The notes beneath the pieces were generated by a model. That model saw only the letters and a list, made by a program, of their open reading frames with translations. It had not been told where the DNA came from and made no database searches. Below, piece after piece: positions 35,615 to 45,011 of a DNA stretch of 64,000 bases. Both the position numbers and the translations under genes were made by a program. Position 1 is the first letter of the stretch, and every line of letters starts with the position of its first letter. This stretch comes from Ostreococcus mediterraneus (taxonomy: Eukaryota; Chlorophyta; Mamiellophyceae; Mamiellales; Bathycoccaceae). The DNA lies in assembly GCA_012295225.1 (NCBI GenBank), contig WMKK01000022.1:186001-250000 (forward strand). Reading direction: 5' to 3'.

Positions 35615-35699
35615 GTGGAGCTATATGCGTCGCACTTCACGCTACGTGCGTGGGCTATAAAGCGGACTAGCCAATGAAGCGGTATCCGACCGAAAGATA

Positions 35700-35750
35700 T
35701 CCATCGACCTCGGAGCTCCCTCTCCCGGAGAGGCTCTCCGGGAACCATCG
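35700..35750. repeat. GC-rich hairpin
   Basis: CTCTCCCGGAGAGGCTCTCCGGGAA contains the inverted arms TCCCGGAGAG and CTCTCCGGGA around GC. It lies upstream of the minus-strand zinc-finger gene 4. It could be a 5' UTR or promoter stem; function unknown. Confidence 0.5.
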
Positions 35751-35924
35751 ACGACGATAATGATGGCCCTATTATCAACAGGGTTGGTACATTATAGCGG
35801 TGGAATGACGCTGTTGCAATCTCTTTTACCAGCCTCTCGCTCGAGCATATGCTCCATACAGGCCCAAATACGCTGTAAGGTCCAACCAAAAACGACTTTT
35901 ATGTGGATAAATTTTATCACACGG

Positions 35925-36008
35925 GTTCAGAGGAGTCCCTCGAGCTTGATAAGTCATGAACGGTCAAATATCACAATACATTGTGTCTTTTATAGCTATC
36001 AGATCATT
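35925..36008 (+). repeat. X repeat, copy 1
   Basis: GGTTCAGAGGAGTCCCT, AAGTCATGAACGGTCAAATA, TCACAATACATTGTGTC and ATCAGATCATTAC recur at 46610-46700 (same strand) and 41255-41345 (inverted). In all three places an M8 element end lies within about 35 bp. Confidence 0.75.
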
Positions 36009-36040
36009 ACACCACATCTGCTACGAGTGTTTTCACTTTG

Positions 36041-36085
36041 CTGTGTTGGCGGAATCAGCATACTAGGGGCGTGCATCCAACACAG
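36041..36085. mobile_element. M8 element, internally deleted 45-bp relic (copy b)
   Basis: CTGTGTTGGCGGAATCAGCA, TACTAGGGGCGTGCATCC, then AACACAG: both ends of M8 joined with the roughly 370-bp interior missing. A 26-bp sequence (starting ACACCACATCTGCTACGAG) lies on both sides, at about 36009 and 36087, so the relic is bracketed by a direct repeat. Confidence 0.75.
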
Positions 36086-36141
36086 TACACCACATCTGCT
36101 ACGAGTGTTTTCGCTGTGAAAATGCGTGATTGCGTGACAGC

Positions 36142-36178
36142 GTGACAGCTGCGTGACAGGCTGTCACGCAGCTGTCAC
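36142..36178. repeat. 37-bp perfect palindrome
   Basis: Arms GTGACAGCTGCGTGACAG and its exact complement around a single G. Further GTGACAGC/GCGTGAC repeats surround it (36126-36205). Followed at about 36222-36275 by two AACAGGGTGCTTATTAGCAC copies and the inverted CACCCTGTTTTG. Strong cruciform or hairpin potential. Confidence 0.85.
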
Positions 36179-36327
36179 TGACAGCTGCGTGACTGCGTGA
36201 AAAACTTGCTGCTTCAGAGTTAAACAGGGTGCTTATTAGCACAAAACAGGGTGCTTATTAGCACCCTGTTTTGTTAACAGCCGTGCGCGCGAAACGAGCC
36301 GCGCTCTAAAGAGCTCGCCGTGGTGTC

Positions 36328-36648
36328 ATGTTTACGGGGGCGTTCGATGCCGTCGTATTCGGGGCGGCGACGACGACGGTGATGTTCGACGGGGACAACG
36401 TCGCCAACCTCGTTGGCAGCCCGCGCCGGGCGTTGCTCGGATCGTACTTGAACTCGGACCCGAACAACCAGGTGTACGTGTTCATGTTTGCTTTTTCGTT
36501 GGTTCTGTTTTTGGTGCCACCACTGCTTCGGTTGAAGCATTTCTTGTTAAAGAAGCCCGAATTAGGAGCAGAGCTGTGGGATTTCGAGCAAGAAATGCCG
36601 GATTTGGTCTTGAGTGGGGGACGAGGGACGCGAACGGCGCAAGACTAA
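36328..36648 (+). CDS. Small one-pass membrane protein, unknown
   Basis: 106 residues from ATG (MFTGAFDAVVFGAATTTVMF). A single strong membrane segment (VYVFMFAFSLVLFLVPPLL) is followed by a basic, then acidic tail (LKHFLLKKPELGAELWDFEQ). Composition is protein-like and unlike the low-complexity frames nearby. I do not recognise it. A TTGTTAACAG acceptor-like site sits just upstream, so it may be the last exon of a longer gene. Could still be a chance frame. Confidence 0.4.
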   Translation: MFTGAFDAVVFGAATTTVMFDGDNVANLVGSPRRALLGSYLNSDPNNQVYVFMFAFSLVLFLVPPLLRLKHFLLKKPELGAELWDFEQEMPDLVLSGGRGTRTAQD

Positions 36649-36649
36649 G

Positions 36650-38090
36650 AAGTGGTTTGAAACGCGCACGCGCGCACACGCGAGACAAGGGTGTAGGAGT
36701 CCTCTCAGCAGCGCGTTTGGGCGCGAGACACAGTGCACAAGCGACGGCGGAGACGCCACAAAGGACGTAGGAACAGTGTGCCGCACCTGCAAGAGTAGTG
36801 ATACAATACAGTACTACACACGGGAAGGAGTTTACTTACAAAATTTTCTTCATCGAGATCCAGTGTGGTATTATGATGAGCTTGCCGAGCTGTAAAGCTC
36901 GGAGAGTTCAGAAGCGGGCAAGTGCTCCTCTCGAGTTAAAAATTGTAAATGCGTTATGGATCTACTTGTTTGCAGATAATATATACTGGTGCACCCGTCG
37001 AACAAACCGCACCTGCAAGATGCAAGAGCAAAATTTGCAGTTGCAATTGCAGCAGTTTTGGCAATCTTGCGCAAGTCCCCTACCCTTACATTCTGTGTAG
37101 GCCTATGCAGCATACTAGAAGCCTGCACGGAGAGCATGTACACCGTATATGCACGCCCCCGCTGCATATTTATATACATGAGAGACCAGCCTTAATTTCG
37201 AACTTGCACTTCATTTCTCACGGTCAGTTTTTGCTTACAACTGTATACAAAGTCTCCTGGAGCGAGTAATGGTAGTGCGCGTCGCCCCGACTGCTCCCAC
37301 GCGCGTCGTAAATCACACAACGCACGTATGCACGCACGCGCGGCGCGGTGCACAACTCCTTAACGCAGGTACTCGCGGCGCACGCACGCGCTCGTCTCAC
37401 CACGCGCGCACGCGTGCGAGACAGACGTCAGAGACAGACAGACACGACGACGCACGACACCCAACCCGACTGAGAGTTGATGGATACCCGCGCGTGGCTT
37501 TCCGTCCCAAGGCTCGTCATCGGACAATCGGAAGGTTTTGTTCTCTACTCTTACCGGTAGACGGACACTACGAATGACCGCACGCAGCATATAGATCCAA
37601 CGCGTGACGCGCGCGCGTACGTCCGCGCGTCCGTGGTCATAATATGCGTCGGAAACCAAAACGCGTCGGAAAACTTCCAACCAAAACGCGTCGTCGACGT
37701 CGTCGCCGAGCGATGTGGGGCCAAGGCCCGGTCCAATACTTTAGTGCACTATCCACTATATAATACATGTAATTTAATTACACTGTGTTGGCGCCGCCAA
37801 CACAGAGGAATAGCGAGCCTTCACCGCGACGTAACTCACACGTCTCACTGCAAAAAGGTTTGAAAAATCCGTGCGACGGCGCAACAACGCGCAAGGTGAC
37901 GATGTCGCGCTCTCCGTCGGGGTTTGCGCGCTGTGAAACTATGCGAGACAGTCAAAACGGATCTGTTGTCGTCATTTTCGAGCGTTTTCGTCGCGGCATA
38001 GTGGTTACGTCGTCCGTTTCGTTTCAAATCATGCAACTCTGAAGCGTCAAGTTTTTCACGAATTTTCGCCAAGGTGAAAACACCCGGTAG
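36650..38090. other. Intergenic with second copy of module P
   Basis: 37230-37790 repeats module P (22250-22800) closely. At 36780-37080 CGCACCTGCAAGA and neighbouring text occur twice, hinting at an old duplication. No gene is supported. Near 37800-38090 TGTTGGCGCCGCCAACA (about 37786-37802) is a palindrome resembling two M8 ends joined head to head. Confidence 0.5.
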
Positions 38091-38464
38091 CAAATGGGGT
38101 ATCTGCGTTGGCCGAAACAGCATACTAGGGGCGTACATCCTACATATGTAGGCCGGGCCTGCATACGCGTGCATACCATACTTAACACATAATAAGCTTA
38201 TGTAATATACCTCTTGAGTGATACATACCGTACATATGATGTTAAGTACGAGTGTTTTGCGCACCGGCCGTGTAAACATGCGCCGGGTAAACCCTTATTT
38301 CTGAACCCTAGTTACCCCTCGTCGCGTACCTTAAAATGACCAGTCATGTCGTCCCGTATTTACGTAATTTATTAGACTATCAATGTATTTCTAAAAATCA
38401 TGCCCCGCATAAAAGTCGTTTTTCCATGGCCATATGCACGCCCCCGGGGCGTACATCCTACATA

Positions 38465-39813
38465 CCAGATATAATTACTCTTCGGCCACCTACTTAACCT
38501 TCTTTTTTTCCGGTTGCGTCGACGCGCTGGTGAGCGATTAATCGTGAAATTAAAGCATTAGTTCAAAAGAAAAAGTAATTATGCACCTTTGCACCAAATT
38601 TCAGATCGATCGGCGTCGTCGCGGCGCGTCTAGAGGCGTTTTTGTAGAAGGTTAAGTAGCTCTTGATGGATGTTGTTCCACGTGAGATTCGGCACGTCAT
38701 CACATCACGTCTCTATCTGTCGCGCGCCGATGTTTAATCGAATGTAATGAATGTATTTTACAACATAAATGGTTTATCTATACAAGAATGTCGCTCATGG
38801 AGCGTTCCGCCATGGAAACGTCGGCGGCTGCCTCCGACGCAATGTCAGCGTCAGGCTCGCCAAGGCTCTCGCTCTCGGTGACGTCGCCGAGCTGGCTCAT
38901 GGGCGATCCCGGCTGTATTTCAGGCTCGGGAGCGTCCATGAAGAGCACCTCGGGGTATTGTGCTTCTATGAGGTCTTTCAGCACTTGAACGAACCACGCA
39001 CGCGACATCTGTGCGGGAAACCAATCGTCCCCGCGCCGCGCCCAGCCTCTTGCTCAGTACCACCACACCATTCGTACCGATGTAGCCGCTCTACTTCAGC
39101 GCTTCAGCGTACGTCAGGTGGTCATCCGCGTACCTACTGGGACTCTCTCGATAATCCCCTCGCAGGAGCGCCTCCGCCGCATCAAGCGCCGCCATATTGC
39201 GTCGTCGCGTGCTCGTTGGAGCGTCTCCACTTTCTGCGCCAACATCACGAGCTCGCGCGGGCGTCTCTTCGCCGGCGCGAAGCACGCACGCTCGCGGCGA
39301 CCGTCGATTTGCGATCGGTGTATTTGGATCTAATTCTCCGAGCGCGGACCGCATCGTTCACCGCCGCTCCGCGCGCCTACGCGCCTATGAACGATCGTAC
39401 CGAATCGCCGCAATTCGCGCGTGCCACGTGAATTAATCAACGTTGCACATTCCCATTGCGCCGACGCAAAACGCAACAGATTCACTCGAAACTCGACGAA
39501 AAGTGAGAAAAACAAACGAGGATGCGCTTACCTTCTTTGGCGCGCGTCGGTGCGACCGCCGCGCGCCGGTGTGTGCGTCGCCATGACGAAGGTTAAGTAG
39601 CTTTTAACAGCTTTTGACAGATGCGTTTTTTCCCGACACGGTGCGTCGCGACGACGACGTCTTTTTATCTCAAACTTTGTGCGCACGTGAGTCGTATTCG
39701 TTTGAGCGTCTCTGCGAAATTTCGTTAAAAACTAAGCATTACAGCACCGCCTAGAAGAGATTAAGCTACTTAACCTTCGAAATGACTGGAGGCCGAAGAG
39801 TAATTATATCTGG
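38465..39813. mobile_element. TA-flanked DNA transposon with CCAGATATAATT ends
   Basis: Ends CCAGATATAATTACTCTTCG (38465) and exact complement (to 39813), flanked by TA. An empty site at about 15510-15530 (inverted CTACATATGTACGTAC) in M8 copy a confirms the insertion point and the TA duplication. The internal motif CTACTTAACCTTC or its complement occurs near 38490, 38645, 39590 and 39765, as subterminal repeats. Minus-strand frames 39354-39091 and 39008-38778 (acidic MDAPEPEIQP; LDAAEALLRGDYRESP) may be a captured or spliced gene, but no domain is recognisable. No transposase. Confidence 0.85.
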
Positions 39814-39819
39814 TATGTA

Positions 39820-41193
39820 CTAGGGTTTTCGAAAATAAAATACGTACCGAAAATAATGAAATTAATTCACATCGGCGTTTTCCCGCGCCGTCGCGCGTCA
39901 CCCCGCGCCGCGCGCGCGCCAACCCGTTGCGGGGTCGACCAAACTTTCGATCTCGCGCGGTTTCGCCTCGGCTGGAGCTGCAACGCGCTCTCTGAGCCGC
40001 ACAGAGTGCGACCACTAGAGTGAGCATGCCACGTGAATTCTTGTAGTAGAATCGGCCGCGTGTGACGCGCCCTCAGGTGCGCCAGAACGAGCCACTGAAC
40101 GTATCGACGGTTTAGGTGCGTTCGAGAAAGCATTCTTTACGACTTAGGCCGCTTCTAGGTGCCACGTGAGTCGTTCCGGCGCTCGGCGATGCAGTCGACA
40201 AATCACGCTCTCCAAGTGACTGAAAGGTGCTTGACGTCGCACACTTCTGCCTCGTGAACGGGCGCTGTGCGGTATCTCTATGCGCTTTAATGAGCTAGAA
40301 CATTTAAAGATGTTATTTCTCACCATTCTGGCTAGAAACGTTGACGAGGAACGCTACAGCGTGGCGTTTGGAGTCGTACTCGTGGTGCGCGGCAACAGTG
40401 GTAACTGAAGCACGTCGGCGTTATTCAGTGACGAGACGTTCCAGCGCGGTGTAGAGGCGTAGGTTGGATGGAAACACGCTCGATTGCATTTAAGTGTATA
40501 GTAGACGACATTCACTCGTCTATTTGCTACTCACATGCGTGGCAAGACATTCTGTCCGTTGATGCGCATTCCAGCGTTGTGCCAAAAGAGCGTTCTTCTC
40601 GCGACTTACGTTAGCCCTCGACCCGCACGAAACTCGTCCAGTCGATGTGCTTCACGTGTTAACGGTCGACATTCATTATCATGCCATCGTCTATGTTCGA
40701 AAATGCGGTGGAAAGCGCACGTTCCGGCTCCCACGGTCGATGAAAGTGAAAGTTGTGGGATTGAGTGAGTCACACGTGATGAGAGTCTTCAGTTTGCCTT
40801 CGCCGGAAAGAACGTCTGAAACGAGATGAGAACGCGAGGAATCAAAGAAAAACATGTTTCGAGCTGTTCTACCCGATCCCATTGTTTTTAACCATCGCGT
40901 CGCGCCGCTACGCCGTCGCAAATGTTGTAATTCTAGACCCTGACACACCTTAAAAATGCACTTGTTCTCAAGTCATTATTTTCGAAAAAATTCACGTTGA
41001 CGATGCACGAAATCACGCACACCACCGGCGACGCGATACTTCACGCATGACGACGAACGAGGCGTCGTTGGAAAGCGCGTAAAACATTAAAAAATATATT
41101 CGCGAACCAGCGCTATCGGCGCAGTCGTCGTGGCGCGAGACGCGCGCAAACACGAAAATTCACGTTTTTAGCTATTTTTTTCGAAAACACGAG
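39820..41193. mobile_element. Non-autonomous pogo-like 2 derivative
   Basis: 1374 bp. Ends CTAGGGTTTTCGAAAATAAA and inverted CTCGTGTTTTCGAAAAAAA, flanked by TA. About 130 bp at the left and 290 bp at the right match the full-length element at 22831-26099; the transposase body is replaced by unrelated sequence (about 39970-40900) with no supported gene. Likely moved by transposase 2. Confidence 0.85.
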
Positions 41194-41254
41194 TACGTAC
41201 ATATACATATACATACCATTCGTACATATACATACCGCCAACACAGTGGGGTAT

Positions 41255-41345
41255 AATGATCTGATAGTGCTAAAAGACACAATGTATTGTGATATTTGAC
41301 AGTTCATGACATCCGTCATATAGGGACTCTCTGAACCGGCGATAT
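41255..41345 (-). repeat. X repeat, copy 2 (inverted)
   Basis: AATGATCTGATAGTGCTAAA, GACACAATGTATTGTGATA and TTTGACAGTTCATGAC are the complement of X copies at 35925 and 46610. Together with the copy at 46610-46700 it brackets the glycosyltransferase block in opposite orientation. Confidence 0.75.
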
Positions 41346-41524
41346 AAAGTTTTCCGCGTAGCCTCGAAATTCATGCATTTTCGTCGGAACGTCGACGACG
41401 CGATACCCGGGACGAGAGTCCGCGCTCGCGTGCAACAGGCCGCGGTACACTAAGGCGTCCCAGTCACTTGTCGCTTAGAGTTCGTCTTCGAATGCGCCCA
41501 CGGGGAACTAACTGGCCCTGAGCC

Positions 41525-42328
41525 ATGTACCTCCCGCAAGTTAGGAAACGAAAGCATATGGTGATCCCCCTTCTAATGTTCATGGCCATAACGTTCGGTG
41601 CGCACGTTTTAAAAAGTGCACACGTGCAGTCTCATTGTGGCACTGCTGAGAAATCAAGTCCTCGCATCGCCATCCTGAGTTACAGCGACCTCCGCGAAGA
41701 CCCATCTGGTTTGACTCACCACCACAATACTACTCTGTACGATATGGTACGCTGCAACCACAAGAGTTACGCACGTAGGCACGGTTATGATTACATATCA
41801 CCCGCATACGGTAGTACGAACTGGTTTGCATCAAAGTTCATCTTGAATGGAATCAGATACAAAACCTTTGCAGTTTTAACGTATTTTGACAGGTACGACA
41901 TCATCGTCTGGATAGACCACGACGCAGTCTTTTACAACATGCAACTCGGGGTTGATTTCTGGCTCGAAACGATGCATCCTGACGCGGACATTTTGATGGC
42001 TGAAGACTTGCCTGGTTACAAATTCAATGCTGGCTTACAAATCATCAAAACAACAAACTGGACAGAAACGTTCTACACGCGCGCAATCGACGCTCTTCTC
42101 GCCACGGACGTGAAAGCAGGTTACATAGAACAGCCGATTTTCTACAAATTACACGACACCCTGCAGGGTGGGCATACAAAAATACAAATACTCAAACCTC
42201 GAAACACTTTCCAAGCATTTCTGAAGGTGAAATCGGACTTTGTGGAGAGCTCGTGGGTCCTACACGCCACGCAGTGCCGATGCGATCTCAGCCAGTATAT
42301 TTCTCCCTCGTGTCGTATACACAACTGA
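41525..42328 (+). CDS. GT34-like (galactosyl/mannosyl) glycosyltransferase
   Basis: 267 residues from ATG. Short basic N terminus (RKRKH) and one membrane anchor (MVIPLLMFMAITFGAHVL) predict a type II Golgi protein. Seen: RIAILSYSDLRE start of the GT-A fold; NHKSYARRHGYDYI; metal-binding WIDHDAVF (D131-x-D); then AEDLPGYKFNAGLQIIKTT and WTETFY. Known: this order is that of GMA12/MNN10-type GT34 enzymes, which transfer galactose, mannose or xylose from nucleotide sugars. The C terminus after SSWVLHATQCRCDLSQY is short. Acceptor unknown. The gene looks complete and heads the glycosyltransferase block. Confidence 0.8.
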   Translation: MYLPQVRKRKHMVIPLLMFMAITFGAHVLKSAHVQSHCGTAEKSSPRIAILSYSDLREDPSGLTHHHNTTLYDMVRCNHKSYARRHGYDYISPAYGSTNWFASKFILNGIRYKTFAVLTYFDRYDIIVWIDHDAVFYNMQLGVDFWLETMHPDADILMAEDLPGYKFNAGLQIIKTTNWTETFYTRAIDALLATDVKAGYIEQPIFYKLHDTLQGGHTKIQILKPRNTFQAFLKVKSDFVESSWVLHATQCRCDLSQYISPSCRIHN

Positions 42329-42435
42329 TGGCGAGCTTGATAGAAAGAAGCAGCAGCTTATTAGGTTTTTGCTCCATATTCGCCGTTCTCACCCTGAGCA
42401 AAGTATTGTGTCACGCTTACTTTTCGCGCCGAATT

Positions 42436-43171
42436 TCATGCGTGAACATCGAGAATATCGTGATAACATTTTGACAGGATTTGCTGTTTTTGAGGCGTAA
42501 TATAATACCAACCGACTGCACTTCTTGCTGCATCTCTCGACCACTCGTCTACAACAACTTGAGTGGTTGAAGTGACTGCGTTCAACCATGTAAACGTCGA
42601 TGAGGTGCGCCGGTAAAGTATTACGCCAGTATTCACAGAACCATCCCTGTTTGCGCCGCGATACGTGTAGGCGACGTCGAAGTATACTTTGGATTTTGCA
42701 AAACCGTCCAAAAGATAGCGCCCGGCGCCAGGCAGGAAGAATATGTCTAACTCAAAGTAAATGAACGCCTCGAAGGACTTAGTCGCACTCATGTACGCAG
42801 ACTGCATCTCCTGCATATTCATCACCCAGCTGTTTCGTTCGGGAAAGCTAACGCGCTGCACGTGTATGTGCGGTAGCTCTGCCGCCAAGGAAGTACAAAC
42901 TGTGTCGTTCTCAGGAACTACGAGGGTAATCGATGTACCAAGATGACACGTCGAACGGAGACTGATATTGGATATAGTGCGGAAAGATTTGTCCTCGTCG
43001 TATTGGGAGCGCTGTTGTGTTTCTGGCGCGTAACACACTGTGTAAAAGGAAGAGGCGAATTCTGTCGGCTTGGGTTGTGTTTTGGGCCTCTTCCGAAACT
43101 TTTCTGGCGTTGACTACGAGCGATAGAAGCGCAAACGTAATTCCATGTGCACGTGATCGCAGTCGTATCAT
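42436..43171 (-). pseudogene. GT-A-like glycosyltransferase, frameshifted
   Basis: The N-terminal frame (from 43171) gives RLRSRAHGITFALLSLVV, a signal anchor; the main frame follows from about 43085 with TPEKFRKRPKTQ, SSFYTVCYAPET, ITLVVPENDTVC, IYFELDIFF (likely ExD metal site), FDVAYTYRG, and SVNTGVILYRRT. The two frames need one shift near 43085-43095, with no intron signals there; either a pseudogene or a sequence error. A paralog in opposite orientation (43424-44300) shares LVVP-DD-C, FDVAYTYRG and SVNTGLILYRRT. Family: nucleotide-sugar transferase fold, subfamily not recognised. Confidence 0.6.
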
Positions 43172-43423
43172 GTGCTCTCAAAAACTTTTTGAAAAGGCTG
43201 ACTTGACAGCGCGGATGTGCGTGGTATTTTCACGTCAACGCACAAGCTTTGTGCCACAAAGCGTCTCACCTTTTTTCGGCCAATAGCTAGACTCTCTTTG
43301 ATTCATTTAGTGCTGCGTGAGCGCTGATACTTTCACTGTCAGCGCAAGAACGGCCCTGATTTAGATATGCCGCATTGCTCACGTGCTGTTCAAAGATCCC
43401 ACGTGGGCGTCACTCGGAGCGTC

Positions 43424-44300
43424 ATGCGTTCTATTCGGATCGTTTTCTCACTTGTACTACTGACTTATACGACTGCGAGTGGCGTCTGCTCCGAATTCCG
43501 AAGACCTGGAGATGGAAATAACGCAAGTCTCCGACTCTTGGATCACGTACTATGCCCTTTGCTATTCCCCATCGACTGTAAGCGGCGCTAATTCGCAGTT
43601 CACGGGCGATGGAGGTTTTGCAGACAAGGTTTCAAGACGCACGCTCCCCGCAACGAAAAAATGGGCGTCACTCGTTACTCTTGTGGTGCCGAAGGACGAC
43701 GTTATCTGCTCACACGTCGCCGAATCGTACGATTACATCACAACATTTGCCGTAGAGAAAAATGTTTCCAAAGACGAGAGCTGGGTGAACCATGCAAAGC
43801 GTCCAGGAGTTGTTCATGACTGAGACAGAAAGTTTGATGCTTGTCTATTTCGAACTTGACATGATCATTCTGGAGCTGGTAAAGCCGTCGAGAATATCTT
43901 TCGCAATCATTCTTTCGATGTCGCTTACACCTATAGAGGCAAGAGTGAATACGGTTCTGTGAACACAGGACTCATCCTGTATCGAAGGACGAAGAACATG
44001 TTCAAGTGGCTACGCACTGTGAGCCAAAAGACGGCAGAGATCATTCGCGATAGAAGAGAAGGGGGAGGACAAAAGCTGGCGCACGGAACCAACTCGCTAT
44101 CGATGCACTCGACGCAGAGGACGTAGCGCGCGGTGATCTGTACAGAGACAGCTTAACCTCCGCTGAAATACTTTCAATGCCTAGAACTTGGCTTAATGGG
44201 AACGCAGACCGCTGCTCATATGGGCAAGCTTTAGTTATCCATTTTAACGTAGAGACTAAGGTGAAAATACTAGAAAACTGCTGTGACGTTTTGCTGCGCA
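43424..44300 (+). pseudogene. GT-A-like glycosyltransferase paralog, degenerate
   Basis: Head-to-head with its paralog at 42436-43171; about 250 bp between them must hold or have held both promoters. The N terminus MRSIRIVFSLVLLTYTTASG is a signal anchor; then, in successive frames, ITYYALCYSPST, SLVTLVVPKDDVICSHV, VYFELDM, FDVAYTYRGKSEYGSVNTGL and ILYRRTKNMFKWLRT. At least three frame changes occur (near 43490, 43820 and 43900). A nonfunctional gene copy. Confidence 0.65.
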
Positions 44301-44990
44301 AAATCATTTAGATCGATTCGCGCAAACGCACATGAAATTTACGCATCATATGAGAGAGCAAGAGTCACTAGAACACTACTCAGTGAACATCAGACGTATC
44401 TCTTGTATCGATCAGTTTCAGCCGAGAAAGAACAAAGGCGACGTTCTGGTTGTTATGTGGATGATGTGTACCGCGGTGCTTGACCCACCAAATTATTACA
44501 AGTTCATACCAAAGTGTGCGTTTCCGCCAAAATCCCGGCGTCGAGATAATCCAAAAATTATTACGAAACGATATTCAATTTGGGACACGTCAATTGAGAG
44601 TTTATCACGCGATCTGAATGATTTCGTCTTCAGACTCTTCCGCCAACTTTCCAAGTGATTCCAGGAGTATCATCAGATACTACTTAGTACCTTGTCATGT
44701 GCAAATAGCGCACGAGTTTTTGTTGGGAGCAGTACGGCTGGGTCACGTCGGCGTATTTCGACAAATGATGCGTGTGCTTACACAGATGAGCGAACAAAAA
44801 CTCATTTCGTACAGACAGCGACGTCTCGGTAGAACGACCACTGTATGCTTGAAAAATTTGCGTGGCTCCAGAAGGTAATAACAGAAACTCAACTCATTGA
44901 TTACACATGCGGGTATACAGTCGCACTTACCTTGACAGCCAGGGGAAAAGTTCTTGCGTATAGTGAAAGGTTTCGAGTAAAAGTATAAGT
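44301..44990. other. Degenerate region between glycosyltransferase genes
   Basis: A plus-strand frame at 44332-44658 gives protein-like text (VLVVMWMMCTAVLDPPNYYK) but no recognisable domain and no start context; possibly the eroded C-terminal part of the pseudogene upstream. The minus strand near 45054-44930 continues the fucosyltransferase-like gene in another frame. Confidence 0.4.
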
Positions 44991-45011
44991 CGTTCTCAAC
45001 GAGCACGCATC

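Larger units (their letters stand above)
34710..35947. repeat. 1.24-kb segment bounded by 21-bp perfect inverted repeats
   Basis: AGCTCGAGGGACTCCTCTGA plus A at 34710-34730, and its exact complement at 35927-35947. Similar bases continue inside (GTGT ... ACAC). The segment encloses zinc-finger copy 4. This looks like a mobile or formerly mobile element that carries the gene, but no target duplication was found. Confidence 0.55.
38103..41246. mobile_element. M8 element, copy c, with perfect 8-bp TSD and two nested insertions
   Basis: Starts CTGCGTTGGCCGAAACAGC, ends CATACCGCCAACACAG. Flanks are TGGGGTAT at 38095-38102 and TGGGGTAT at 41247-41254, a perfect 8-bp target duplication. Removing the two TA elements inside (38465-39813, 39820-41193) leaves about 417 bp, equal to the intact copy e at 56428-56843. 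No coding capacity. The 8-bp duplication suggests mobilisation by an hAT- or P-type transposase, which is not in this window. Confidence 0.9.

Noticed and set aside
38769-39431. 220-residue plus-strand frame in the TA element
   Set aside because: Overlaps more protein-like acidic minus-strand frames and has no recognisable domain; neither strand is firm enough to call a gene.
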